Shown: positions 52,917 to 61,843 of the stretch, piece by piece
How positions within the stretch are numbered: the stretch's first letter is position 1
How the letters are laid out: every line of letters starts with the position of its first letter
Assembly (NCBI GenBank): GCA_964473525.1
Contig: CAYYPK010000029.1
Coordinates: 1 to 64,000, forward strand
From: GCA-2687025 sp964473525
GTDB taxonomy: Bacteria; Poribacteria; WGA-4E; GCA-2687025
Direction of reading: 5' to 3'
Length of the DNA stretch: 64,000 bases
Notes under the pieces: model-generated
Told to the model about the DNA's origin: nothing
Databases searched by the model: none
What the model saw: only the letters and a program-made list of their open reading frames with translations
Translations under genes and position numbers: made by a program

Positions 52917-53789
52917 ATGGACTGGGGCGCCGTGGCAGCGAAGATCATGGGCTCCGCCGCGAGCGACGCGCGCCTAGTATACGATGGGAACAGCGTCGTC
53001 TACGAGACCGACGACGGCCGCGTGGTGAAGGTCTACCGCCGGGACGCGAGGCGGCAGCATAGCACGGAGCTGGCCGTCCTCAGTCTGCTGAAGGAAGCCG
53101 GCGCTCCCTTCCCGGCAGTGCTGGAGGCGGGCATGTTCGAGGGCGCGCACCCTTACCTCGTCATGGCCAGGCTACCGGGCCAGCCACTCAGAGGCGTCTG
53201 GGACGAGGCGCCGACCGACGACAGGAAGCGCATAGGCCGTCATCTGGGCAGGGCGTTCTGCGTCCTACACGGGCTACCCACCGAAGCGGCCAGCGCCGTT
53301 CCCGTGGCCCGTTACCATACGGAACCGCTCACGGACATGATCCATAGCCTCGTGGAGGCGCCCAACGCCGTGCGACAACAGCTGATTGCTGCGCTGCAGC
53401 GCATCGCCGGAGACGACGCGCCCGCCCAGCGAGTCGTGTGCGAAGCGGACATGGCGGCGGACCATGTCCTTGTGCAGAGCGTCGGAGATAAGTGGCGCCT
53501 TTCTGGTCTGGTCGACTTTGCCGATGCGCTGCTGGGATCGCCCGAGTGGGACATCGCCGCGATCTGGTTCTGGACGCTGAACGAGGACATGGACGCCATG
53601 CTCGCTTTTCTGGAAGCGTACGACCGTGCGGGCGCCCTGCCTGTCGACATCGGTGTACGCTGTCTGCTTGCGGGGCTGGAAATCGAGGGCGCCTGGTGGC
53701 TCGAAGAGCATCTCCACCGCAGTCCGAAGCCAGCGACGCTCGATGACCTGCAGCGGCAGACCATGCCGTTCCTCGATCACCTGTCGTAG
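52917..53789 (+). CDS. APH-family phosphotransferase with altered catalytic loop
   Basis: A kinase-like fold: VVYETDDGRVVKVYRR (ATP-site Lys), ELAVLSLLKEAG, PYLVMARLPGQPL, then a catalytic loop reading CEADMAADHVLVQ where HGDLxxxNV is usual, and LSGLVDFADALLGSPEWDIA (Mg-binding Asp). The catalytic Asp remains but His, Gly and Asn are replaced, so activity may differ or be lost. GGAGG lies 8 nt before the ATG at 52917. Confidence 0.78.
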   Translation: MDWGAVAAKIMGSAASDARLVYDGNSVVYETDDGRVVKVYRRDARRQHSTELAVLSLLKEAGAPFPAVLEAGMFEGAHPYLVMARLPGQPLRGVWDEAPTDDRKRIGRHLGRAFCVLHGLPTEAASAVPVARYHTEPLTDMIHSLVEAPNAVRQQLIAALQRIAGDDAPAQRVVCEADMAADHVLVQSVGDKWRLSGLVDFADALLGSPEWDIAAIWFWTLNEDMDAMLAFLEAYDRAGALPVDIGVRCLLAGLEIEGAWWLEEHLHRSPKPATLDDLQRQTMPFLDHLS

Positions 53790-53915
53790 TCGGCCGCCGA
53801 TGCATGAAATGAGCGATCTACCTGATCGGCGTCCGCTGTCACCTTCCACAAGTCGTCTTACCGTGTTAAACGTCCTCCATCGCCGTCGCGCATCGCAAGC
53901 AACGAACGGACCAGC

Positions 53916-55055
53916 ATGAAGATCACCAAGGTCGAGACCGTCAGGAACCGCGAGCCCATCCCGTTGCCGGAGCCGTGGCTGCCCGCATGGAGCGCCCCTG
54001 GTGGTAGGCACGCGACGTCGTTTGCGTTCTCGTTCCACCGCGTCTACACGGACGAGGGCATCGTCGGCATCGGCCCAGACACGGGCGGATCGGCTCGCAT
54101 GCTCCTGGGCGTCGATCCCTTCACGGTCGGCGAGTTCTGGGACCAGCACATGAGCGGCCGCCGACCCAACATGTCTGGTCGACGAGCCGCAGGCTTCGAG
54201 ATCGCGCTGTGGGACATCGTGGGGAAAGCCGCCGGCATCTCGATCTCCCCCATGCTCGGACGCCGACGCGACCGCATTCCCGTGTACGCCGCCACGAGCC
54301 GGTTGCTGGAGACCGAACAGCATGTGCGGCAGGTGACGGAACTCGCCGCCCTCGGCTACAAGGCGGTCAAGCTGCGGCTGCACCGGCAGAACCCATGGGA
54401 CGATGTCGCCGTCGTCGAGGCGGTGCGCGAAGCTGTCGGCGACGAATTGCTTCTGCTCGTCGACGCCAACCAGAACAACAACTCGCCGGGCTATGAGTTC
54501 TGGGACCATCAGACGGCGGTGCGGATCGCGCGCGAACTCGACCAACTGCGCGTGTACTTCCTGGAGGAGCCGCTGCCCCGCGCGGACATCCGCGGGCTAG
54601 CGGAGATCGCTGCCGAGGTGGACATGTTCGTGGCGGGCGGCGAGCACACGCCGACGCCGTACGACTTCCGCGAACACCTCGCGCAGGGCGCCTACGACGT
54701 TCTGCAACCAGACGTCACGCTGATGGGCAACATGGGCATCATTGGCTTGCGGAAGGTCGCCGACATGGCGGACGCCTCGCACAAGCTCGTCATCCCGCAC
54801 GTCACGGGCGGCGGGACGTTCTCCTTCTACATGGCGGCAACGCTCCACGCGATGGCGACGGTGGACAACTGCCCCATGATCGAATTCCCCTGCGACCCGC
54901 CCGTCCTGACGCCTGAGACGCTCCAGACGACCGTCGCCGAACCGCTGCTACCGGACGCGGACGGACGCGTGGCCGTGCCTGACGGCCCCGGTCTGGGAAT
55001 CGAACTCAACGAGGAGCTCATGGCGTCCGGTGTAGTGATCGAAGCCGCGGAGTGA
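53916..55055 (+). CDS. mandelate racemase/muconate lactonizing enzyme family protein
   Basis: Enolase-superfamily layout: capping domain, then K-x-R in KAVKLRLHR, and metal ligands D (LLVDANQN), E (FLEEPLP) and E (AGGEHT), with a C-terminal His in LVIPHVTGG. The Lys plus His arrangement suits an acid-sugar dehydratase or epimerase. It is followed 66 bp later by a second, different member of the family on the same strand, probably one operon. Confidence 0.88.
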   Translation: MKITKVETVRNREPIPLPEPWLPAWSAPGGRHATSFAFSFHRVYTDEGIVGIGPDTGGSARMLLGVDPFTVGEFWDQHMSGRRPNMSGRRAAGFEIALWDIVGKAAGISISPMLGRRRDRIPVYAATSRLLETEQHVRQVTELAALGYKAVKLRLHRQNPWDDVAVVEAVREAVGDELLLLVDANQNNNSPGYEFWDHQTAVRIARELDQLRVYFLEEPLPRADIRGLAEIAAEVDMFVAGGEHTPTPYDFREHLAQGAYDVLQPDVTLMGNMGIIGLRKVADMADASHKLVIPHVTGGGTFSFYMAATLHAMATVDNCPMIEFPCDPPVLTPETLQTTVAEPLLPDADGRVAVPDGPGLGIELNEELMASGVVIEAAE

Positions 55056-55121
55056 GACGCGCCTAGGGCGCCTGCGGCGGCACGAAGATCACGCCGCCCG
55101 CACAACGCGATGGGAGCCGAT

Positions 55122-56282
55122 ATGCGCATCACAGACGTTGAGGTTACGCCACCGCTCGGCCCCGAGAACCGTAACTGGACGCTCATGCGCGTCCACACGG
55201 ACGAGGGCATCACCGGCTTAGGGGAGTGCCGCAGGGGCGCGTCCAGCGAGAACCTGCGCCGGATGCTCGTTGGGCGCGACCCAACGAACATCAACCAGTT
55301 GCACCATGACCATCTGTGGCAGATGCAGGGCGCCGGCGCGGGTATCGAGATCGCGCTCTGGGACATCAAGGGCAAAGCGTGCGACCAGCCGATGCATGCG
55401 CTGCTGGGAGGCAAGCTCCGCGACCGGGTGCGGATGTACTGCGACTGCCACGCGGGCGCCTTCTGGACGCCAGAGGAGTACGCCCGTCGGTGGCGCGAGG
55501 TGCGCGCGACAGGCGATCTGGACGCTGTCTACGAGCCCGCCGCCTTCGTGGCGCAGGCGAAGCGAGTCGTCGCGGAGGGCTTCGACGCCATCAAGTTCGA
55601 CGTGGATGTCGCGAATCCGTGGAAGAAGGACGTCTACGATCGTTCCATCAGCCGCCGTGAGCACGAGCACATCGTTACGATCATCGCGCACCTTCGGGAT
55701 GCCATCGGGCCGTATATCGACCTGGCCGTCGATCTACACGGTTCCTTCAACGCTCCCGACGCGCTCCGCATCTGCAAGGACGTGGAGCATCTCGACCTGC
55801 TGTGGCTCGAAGACCCCGTCCGGTGGGAGTGGGGGAACGTGGACGCTCTCGCGAAGATTTGCATGCAGACAGAGACGCCCATCTGCACTGGCGAGATACT
55901 GTACGGGGCGAAGCTACACCGTGACTTGATCGAGAAGCAGGCGTGCGACCTGTTGGAGCCGGACATCCCTTGGAGCGGAGGAGCCATCGAAACGCGAAGG
56001 ATTGCTGAACTCGCCGAGATGCACCACATGTCCATCGCTCCGCACAACATGGCAAGCGCGATAACCGCGGTCGCGGCGGCGCACATCTGCTCGACGATTC
56101 CGAACTTCCTCGCGCTGGAATATCACTCGGGCAACATTCCGCTGTGGAGCGCCATGCTGGACTACAAGAACCCGATACAGGACGGCTACATGACGGTCCC
56201 GGACGGGCCTGGCTTGGGGGTCGAACTGGACGAGGACGTAATCGCCCGCCACGTACCGGACGGCGCCCCGCTGTGGTCATAG
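55122..56282 (+). CDS. acid-sugar dehydratase-like enolase superfamily protein
   Basis: Residues seen: K in AIKFDVDV, D in LAVDLHGSFN, E in LWLEDPVRW, E in CTGEILYGA and H in SIAPHNMASA. The D...E...E triad and the PHN motif resemble galactonate/mannonate-type dehydratases. The ATG at 55122 has GGGAG 5 nt upstream. Together with the preceding gene it suggests a pathway degrading two acid sugars. The 56283-56426 gap holds no gene I can support. Confidence 0.88.
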   Translation: MRITDVEVTPPLGPENRNWTLMRVHTDEGITGLGECRRGASSENLRRMLVGRDPTNINQLHHDHLWQMQGAGAGIEIALWDIKGKACDQPMHALLGGKLRDRVRMYCDCHAGAFWTPEEYARRWREVRATGDLDAVYEPAAFVAQAKRVVAEGFDAIKFDVDVANPWKKDVYDRSISRREHEHIVTIIAHLRDAIGPYIDLAVDLHGSFNAPDALRICKDVEHLDLLWLEDPVRWEWGNVDALAKICMQTETPICTGEILYGAKLHRDLIEKQACDLLEPDIPWSGGAIETRRIAELAEMHHMSIAPHNMASAITAVAAAHICSTIPNFLALEYHSGNIPLWSAMLDYKNPIQDGYMTVPDGPGLGVELDEDVIARHVPDGAPLWS

Positions 56283-56426
56283 CCGACTGCGGTGGCGCTT
56301 AGCGGCGACACCTTGATGGGCCGAGAAAGCTTCCAATACGGCAGCGGTGGCACGGCTGCCGGTACGTCCGGCGGCGATGATGGCACGCTCTTCGCCGCTG
56401 CCACGTGCGGCGGGACGTGCTCGTTG

Positions 56427-57155
56427 TCAGTACGTCCGATGGAACAGGAGCAGCGCGTAGCTGAACGCCAGGCTAGATGCGGAGTGCTCCAACTCGATCT
56501 CTGCTGCGAGGTCGGCAGGGAATTCGTTCCTGACGACCCGTGAGAACTCCTCGTAAGACGCGAACCGTAGCTCCACAGTGATCCGCTCAATGTCGAACCC
56601 CTGGCTGCGCCAGAACTCCTCAACGGCCGCCTGGTCTCGACGGGGATAGGTAGAGCTACGCCCCGTCCACTCGGCAAACGCGCCCTGCGTGTCGTCGTTG
56701 TCGATGATGAACGCGGCGCCGCCCGGCCGTAGCACGCGAGCAACCTCACGGAGACCGGGCTCGCAGCCTGGCCCCCAGAAGTACGCGAATCGCGCGTGGA
56801 CGACGTCGACGCTGCGATCCGCTAGGAAGATGCGCTCTGCGGAACCCGTCATCACGGACACGCCAGCGCGCTGCTCCCGCGTCACGCGCTCCATGGCGAG
56901 GCATCGGAGCTGGTCATCAGGCTCGACGGCGAACACGTGCCGGGCGCGCTCCGCGAATATGGGCGCGAAGAAACCCGTGCCGGCGCCCAGGTCGAGGACG
57001 AGTCGATCGTCCCAGGGCGCTATGTCCCACATCGCGGCGGTCAGGCGCCCGTCGGGATCGGTCGCGCGGTTTAGCAGCTCGTATGCCTCAGGGTCAGTCT
57101 GTATCCCCGGCGCCCCGTGCACGCCGGGCAGCCACCCTCCGTCCGCACGCTGCAT
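56427..57155 (-). CDS. class I SAM-dependent methyltransferase
   Basis: Motif I RLVLDLGAGTGFFAPIFAER, motif II HVFAVEPDDQL, motif III-like FLADRSVDVVHARFAYFW and VARVLRPGGAAFIIDNDDT are those of Methyltransf_11/25 enzymes. The substrate is unknown. GGGAGGAA lies 5-6 nt before the ATG at 57155. It is downstream of the tagged jelly-roll gene on the same strand with a 58-bp gap. Confidence 0.85.
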   Translation of the reverse strand: MQRADGGWLPGVHGAPGIQTDPEAYELLNRATDPDGRLTAAMWDIAPWDDRLVLDLGAGTGFFAPIFAERARHVFAVEPDDQLRCLAMERVTREQRAGVSVMTGSAERIFLADRSVDVVHARFAYFWGPGCEPGLREVARVLRPGGAAFIIDNDDTQGAFAEWTGRSSTYPRRDQAAVEEFWRSQGFDIERITVELRFASYEEFSRVVRNEFPADLAAEIELEHSASSLAFSYALLLFHRTY

Positions 57156-57212
57156 CGTGTTTCCTCCCGCTACAGTGTCTGCCACACCGCTCGGGCGGAT
57201 GCACACGCGGAG

Positions 57213-58043
57213 CTAGCGGACGCCTCGCTTCAGGCGCGCCCAAGAGACGGCCGCCTTGCCTCGCGCTTCGACACTCAGGCTGCCGACCTCGACGTCGTCA
57301 TAGGCCATCGGATTCGTGGAGTTGTAGAGAGCGATGGAGCCCTTCCCGAGCGTGGCGCCGGGAGCGAAGTCTGCGTCCTGCACGGCATCGACGAGCGCGC
57401 CGTTCAGGTACATCGTCACCGTGTCGCCAACCGCCTCGACTGTCATATTGAACCAGTCCTGCTGCTGGATCTGGTCGACCCCTTTGGGCACGGCTGTTCC
57501 ACTGATGCCGTCGCCGCCGACGCCAGGGCCACCGGTCTTGTGGAACATCGTCCACTCGCCGTCTATCTGCTTGTCGATGCTGTACGTCGTGGCGTTCCCA
57601 ACGTCCGCCTCCTCCTGCTTGGACCAGACGCGGATGTAGTTCAGCTCGTCCACGTAGCGGACGAAGAGGCCTGCGTAGTCGTTGTCGAGATGGAACATCT
57701 CGCAGGAGACGGAGTAGTCGGTCCAGTTCGGGGCCGTGGGTTCCAGCGTGAGGGCGTAGGATCCGGCCTGCTCGTCGTTCCCGCCCACGCCGGGTCCGCG
57801 AAGCGTGTTCTCCGTATTGCCGAACGCCCCGTCCGGGACGCCGCCCCCAGGCCCGAGCACCCAGTTGCTGGGATTGCCGTCGGTCCCGTCGTCGTGGATC
57901 TCCCAGCGGGCCTCCCAGTCTGCGTTGGAGAAGTCGTCGGTGAGGAGCGCCGCGCTTGCTACGGAGGCGAGAGCCACCGTGGCGATGAACGTCGCGACAT
58001 AGGGGAGTGCGGCACGCGCGAAACGAGGCATATCGGTACGCAT
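57213..58043 (-). CDS. secreted jelly-roll protein with C-terminal tag
   Basis: A signal peptide (ALPYVATFIATVALASVASA) precedes a concanavalin-like domain: FSNADWEARWEIHDDG, YALTLEPTAPNWTDYSVSCE, DYAGLFVRYVDELNYIRVW, WFNMTVEAVGDTVTMYLNGA, GSIALYNSTNPMAYDDVEVG. The last strand is followed by SVEARGKAAVSWARLKRGVR, the shared tag. GGAGG lies 6 nt before the ATG at 58043. It is far from the 40-45 kb array, so the tag is not a product of local duplication alone. Confidence 0.82.
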   Translation of the reverse strand: MRTDMPRFARAALPYVATFIATVALASVASAALLTDDFSNADWEARWEIHDDGTDGNPSNWVLGPGGGVPDGAFGNTENTLRGPGVGGNDEQAGSYALTLEPTAPNWTDYSVSCEMFHLDNDYAGLFVRYVDELNYIRVWSKQEEADVGNATTYSIDKQIDGEWTMFHKTGGPGVGGDGISGTAVPKGVDQIQQQDWFNMTVEAVGDTVTMYLNGALVDAVQDADFAPGATLGKGSIALYNSTNPMAYDDVEVGSLSVEARGKAAVSWARLKRGVR

Positions 58044-58242
58044 CATCGACCTCCATTTCCTCCAGCCGTCGGGTGGGCAGACGCGCCGCTAAGCGGCGAG
58101 GCTGGGGTATCCTGCGGTTGAGGATATGCCGCAGTTCGTCCGCGAGCAAGCCGCCAAACGCGCTGCGGAGGTGGGAGCTCAGCCGGCCGTGTATAATCGT
58201 CGTGGCGTCGAGAACCCGTGAGCCGACCGCGATGGATGGGCA

Positions 58243-59565
58243 ATGAGCGAATCCGCATGGCGCGCATTCTACGGTGGCGTGGTCACCCCTCTCATGGCGG
58301 TGGGCATGAGGGTCGGCGCCCTCGTGGACGACAAGGCGCGTGACGTATCCGCCGGACAGCGGCGCGCGGAAGCGGACCTCACGCAGCAGCTTCGCGACCT
58401 CGAAGACGTCGCCCCTGATCGCGCCGCGCTGCCCGGTCTCTGGCTGCACGCTACTTCCGTAGGCGAATTCGAGCAGGCGAAGCCCATCCTGCGTGAGCTC
58501 TGGCCGACGCACAGAATCGCCGTGACCTGCTTCTCTCCGTCCGTGCACGCGGGGATGACGCGGTACCCGCACAAGGATCTGGCGACGTACTTGCCCCTGG
58601 ACTCACGCCGCAACGTGACGCGGTTCTTCGACCTCATCCGGCCCACGGCGCTCCTGTTCTCGAAGTTCGACATATGGCCGAACTGCGTCTGGGAAGCACA
58701 CCGGCGCGACATCCCCTGCGCGCTCATCGCTGGGACGATGCACGCGACATCGAAGCGCCTGAGGCCTGGCCTGCGCGGCCTTCTTCGCCACGTACACAAC
58801 CGAATAGCGTTGCAGTGCGCCGTCGGGGAAGACGACGCCCAACGACTGCGACAGCTCTGCGGCCCCGACGCCGAGGTGATCGTCACGGGCGACACTCGCT
58901 TCGATCAGGTGTTCGAACGCGCCGAAGGCGCCCCGCCACTCCGGGCCGAGCTTCCAAAATGGAGCGACTTCTGCGTCGTAGCGGGCAGCACCTATGCTCC
59001 CGACGAAGAAGTACTCATCCCCGCGTTCATGGCGCTCCGTGAGCGCGTGCCGAGCGCCCGACTCGTTCTAGTGCCGCACGAGTCGGAGCCAGCGCGCCTG
59101 GCGGACGCTGAGAAGCGAATGGCGAGCGAGGGTCTGCGATCCGCGCGACTGAGCGCTCTGGATAGCGCCGCCGACCCAGACGATCTCGATGCCGTGCTCA
59201 TAGATCGCGTTGGGCTGCTTGCAGGCCTCTACACGATGGGGCAGGCAGCCTTCGTGGGCGGCAGCTTCAACTACCGCGTCCACAACGTCATGGAACCAGC
59301 GGTACACGGCTTGCCTGTAGTCTTCGGTCCCCTCATGGACAACGCCCCGGAGGCGTATGGACTCATGGACGCGGGCGGCGCCCAACGTGTCGAGAGCTCG
59401 AGAGAGTTGGCCGACCATCTCATCAAGCTGGCGGAGACGCCCGCGGTGGCGAGCGCGACGGGCGCCGCGGCGCGAGCGTACGTCCTCGACAATCTGGGGG
59501 CGTCACAACGCACGCTGGACGCGCTCCGACGAACCGTCCTGCCGTCTGTCGGAGGACGCGCGTGA
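58243..59565 (+). CDS. waaA: 3-deoxy-D-manno-octulosonic acid (Kdo) transferase
   Basis: WaaA transfers Kdo from CMP-Kdo to lipid A precursor at the inner membrane. LWLHATSVGEFEQAKPILREL carries the HAxSVGE motif with the catalytic Glu; TALLFSKFDIWPNCVWEAHR, VVAGSTYAPDEEVLIPAF and FVGGSFNYRVHNVMEPAVHG are typical of the GT30 family. It shows that the organism makes lipopolysaccharide. The N-terminal segment is the membrane anchor. The stop overlaps the next gene as GTGA. Confidence 0.92.
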   Translation: MSESAWRAFYGGVVTPLMAVGMRVGALVDDKARDVSAGQRRAEADLTQQLRDLEDVAPDRAALPGLWLHATSVGEFEQAKPILRELWPTHRIAVTCFSPSVHAGMTRYPHKDLATYLPLDSRRNVTRFFDLIRPTALLFSKFDIWPNCVWEAHRRDIPCALIAGTMHATSKRLRPGLRGLLRHVHNRIALQCAVGEDDAQRLRQLCGPDAEVIVTGDTRFDQVFERAEGAPPLRAELPKWSDFCVVAGSTYAPDEEVLIPAFMALRERVPSARLVLVPHESEPARLADAEKRMASEGLRSARLSALDSAADPDDLDAVLIDRVGLLAGLYTMGQAAFVGGSFNYRVHNVMEPAVHGLPVVFGPLMDNAPEAYGLMDAGGAQRVESSRELADHLIKLAETPAVASATGAAARAYVLDNLGASQRTLDALRRTVLPSVGGRA

Positions 59566-61700
59566 TACAGGATGCGTGGGACAAGATCAGAGACCACTAC
59601 GAGGCGAGGACGGCGCACCAGTTCGTCCTGCATCTGAACGTCCAGGACATCGTGGCCCACCGCACGTTCGGCTACTTGCCGTTCATTGAGTGGCTGGCGT
59701 GGAACCTCGCCCAACTGTTGGACGACCACGGCGAGGAACACGACTGGTTCGTCATGGCGTACAACCGCCTCCGAGGCGCCTGGTTCCCTGAGAATCCTCG
59801 CGTCCGGGGCGGCGGAAGCGCCGACGACCGCTGGCGGCACGGACTGAACACACCACTGTACAAGTTCGCGCAACGGGCGGCGTTGGTGGACGACGACCGC
59901 GCCGCGCTCGCCGGGCTCGCCAGACTCTTCCTCACGCACGGCGACTTCCGAGACTGCGCGCGCGACGACGCGAAGGACGGCGGCCCCTTCCACCGCTACG
60001 CTGACAATGAGCTGTTCAACACGCTGCTGCGAATCGAGCCCCTCGATACCGCGCGAGGTATCAATCGCGGCATCAACACCAAGAACGCTGGGATCGGCGC
60101 GAACATGCCGCTCCCCGAAGCGCTGGGCCGCGTGGGTTCGATGCTCCACCGCACTCCGTACGGATCGCGCCGCGTCGCCATCATCGTCGACCGTCTCGAG
60201 CTCCTCGCGCCCAACCTACATCGCTCGCGGCGGCATGACGTCATCGGGGAGACGGAATCCGCGCTCGCAGTGGAGACCATCGCCGAGTGGGCGTCGAACC
60301 GTAACATCCGCGCCCACCGCAACATCCTCATCCTCCTCACCCACAACATTGGCGATGTCGCGCCGGAGCTCATTGAGAGCCGCGAGGTAGTCTCTATCGA
60401 GGTCCCACTACCTGGTCTCGTCGAGCGACGTGGGTTCTTGCGCCACCTGGCAACCCTACCTCCGCACTGGGAGCCCGTGCCTGAGGCCGAAGACGAGGAA
60501 GAGGCGTACTCCGAGGAGTACCGCAAGATGGTGGACGAGTGGCCACCGGAGCGGGACGACCTCCAGTTCCCCGACGCGCTGCGCTACGGTGAGGGGATCA
60601 GGCAGCGGGATGCCGCGCAGCTGACGGCGGGGCTCACGCTTCAGGGGGTCCACGACGCGTTTCTGCGTTCTGGCCCCAACTCCGACACCTTCGAGCGGCA
60701 GCACGTTCTGGACACGAAGGCGCGGGAGGTGGACCGCTTCTCGCGCGGACTCTTGGAACTCGTCACCGGCGACGTGTTCATAGATTCCATCGGCGGCTTG
60801 GGGCATGTGCGTACGTACTTCGAGCAAGTAATGCCACGGCTCCTCGCAGGCGATGGAACAAGCGTTGGCAACGGGCTGTGGCTATTCGGCCCGCCGGGCA
60901 CGGGCAAGACCCTGACCCTGCGCGCGCTATCCCGCACGACGACGCTCCCCGTGCTGCGGTTGAGATCCCCAGACGAACTGGGCATCCGCGCGGCAGCGCC
61001 GGGACAGGCGCAGGACGACGACTACGCTAACGACCTGCTGTTGGCGCTGTCGTACGCGCGTTCCATCGGTCCCAGCTTCCTCTGCCTCGACCGGGTGGAC
61101 CGCACGTTCCACCACCACGACAGGCCAGCGGCGCCGAAGACGCGCGCGACGGGTCTGCTTCTCGACTGGCTTGGGAGATCCGAGAACCGTGGGCAGGTCT
61201 TCTTTGTCGGAGCGTCGTCGCGACCCCACGAGATCGACCCACAGATGCTGGCCACGCCCCTCATGGACACGCTCATCTACCTACTACCCACTCCGACGGG
61301 GCGCGAAGCGGTAGCGCGGCACGCCTTCCGTGAGTTGGGAGTGGAACTCGCAGACGATGTCGACCTCGCCGGGGCGATGCGTCATCCAGCGGCGGATTCG
61401 CTCAACGGCGAGGATCTGGCCACCCTCGCTATGCGCGCCGTTCGCAGAGCCAGGGCCAACGGCTCAGACCGCGTGCGCAGGGACGACCTGCTGTTCTGCG
61501 TCAACGACTTCTCCGCGGAGAACAGTCCAGCGACGCTCGAATGGCTGTCGCTCCACGCCATCCGATTCGCGAGCGCGCGCAGCCAATTGCCCGAGGAACT
61601 CCTACCACCGCTGTCGCACGTCGCCCTGGACGGGGAGCGACTGGTGAAAGACCGCATCGACGCCAGGCTGCGAGAGCTCCACGACCAACTGCCCGTCTGA
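59562..61700 (+). CDS. AAA ATPase, Ycf46-like two-module architecture
   Basis: The 712 residues have a degenerate N-terminal AAA-like module (RRVAIIVDRLELLAPN, RNILILLTHNIGDVAPELIE) and a C-terminal AAA domain with Walker A GPPGTGKT (about 444-451), Walker B-like FLCLDRVD (about 503) in which the usual catalytic Glu is Arg, and a sensor region VFFVGASSRPHEID. The order resembles cyanobacterial/plastid Ycf46. The start is a GTG overlapping waaA. The function is unknown; the altered Walker B may impair hydrolysis. Confidence 0.75.
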   Translation: MIQDAWDKIRDHYEARTAHQFVLHLNVQDIVAHRTFGYLPFIEWLAWNLAQLLDDHGEEHDWFVMAYNRLRGAWFPENPRVRGGGSADDRWRHGLNTPLYKFAQRAALVDDDRAALAGLARLFLTHGDFRDCARDDAKDGGPFHRYADNELFNTLLRIEPLDTARGINRGINTKNAGIGANMPLPEALGRVGSMLHRTPYGSRRVAIIVDRLELLAPNLHRSRRHDVIGETESALAVETIAEWASNRNIRAHRNILILLTHNIGDVAPELIESREVVSIEVPLPGLVERRGFLRHLATLPPHWEPVPEAEDEEEAYSEEYRKMVDEWPPERDDLQFPDALRYGEGIRQRDAAQLTAGLTLQGVHDAFLRSGPNSDTFERQHVLDTKAREVDRFSRGLLELVTGDVFIDSIGGLGHVRTYFEQVMPRLLAGDGTSVGNGLWLFGPPGTGKTLTLRALSRTTTLPVLRLRSPDELGIRAAAPGQAQDDDYANDLLLALSYARSIGPSFLCLDRVDRTFHHHDRPAAPKTRATGLLLDWLGRSENRGQVFFVGASSRPHEIDPQMLATPLMDTLIYLLPTPTGREAVARHAFRELGVELADDVDLAGAMRHPAADSLNGEDLATLAMRAVRRARANGSDRVRRDDLLFCVNDFSAENSPATLEWLSLHAIRFASARSQLPEELLPPLSHVALDGERLVKDRIDARLRELHDQLPV

Positions 61701-61736
61701 TACTCGCTGTGGGTCGCTTTGCGTGGATGGGCCGAA

Positions 61737-61775
61737 CCCCCATCCTAGCCTTCCCCCTTTATGAAAGGGGGAAGG
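61737..61775 (-). repeat. interspersed palindromic repeat, inverted single copy
   Basis: CCTTCCCCCTTT and AAAGGGGGAAGG form a perfect 12-bp stem around ATG, preceded by CCCCATCCTAG, which is the reverse complement of the tail CTAGGATGGGG. It is the fourth copy of the element seen at 2494, 2575 and 5163, lying between the AAA ATPase and peptidase genes. As a hairpin between convergent genes it could also end transcription. Confidence 0.8.
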
Positions 61776-61843
61776 GACAGCGCCAACGGCGACGACCTCG
61801 TCGTCTCCGCACAGAATGTGTGTCGGCAAGGCGCTCTCGGAGT

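Noticed and set aside
56283..56426. Small plus-strand gene at 56292-56543
   Set aside because: It runs into the antisense of a clear methyltransferase gene, has no ribosome binding site and is of low complexity (Gly/Ala/Thr); treated as a shadow.
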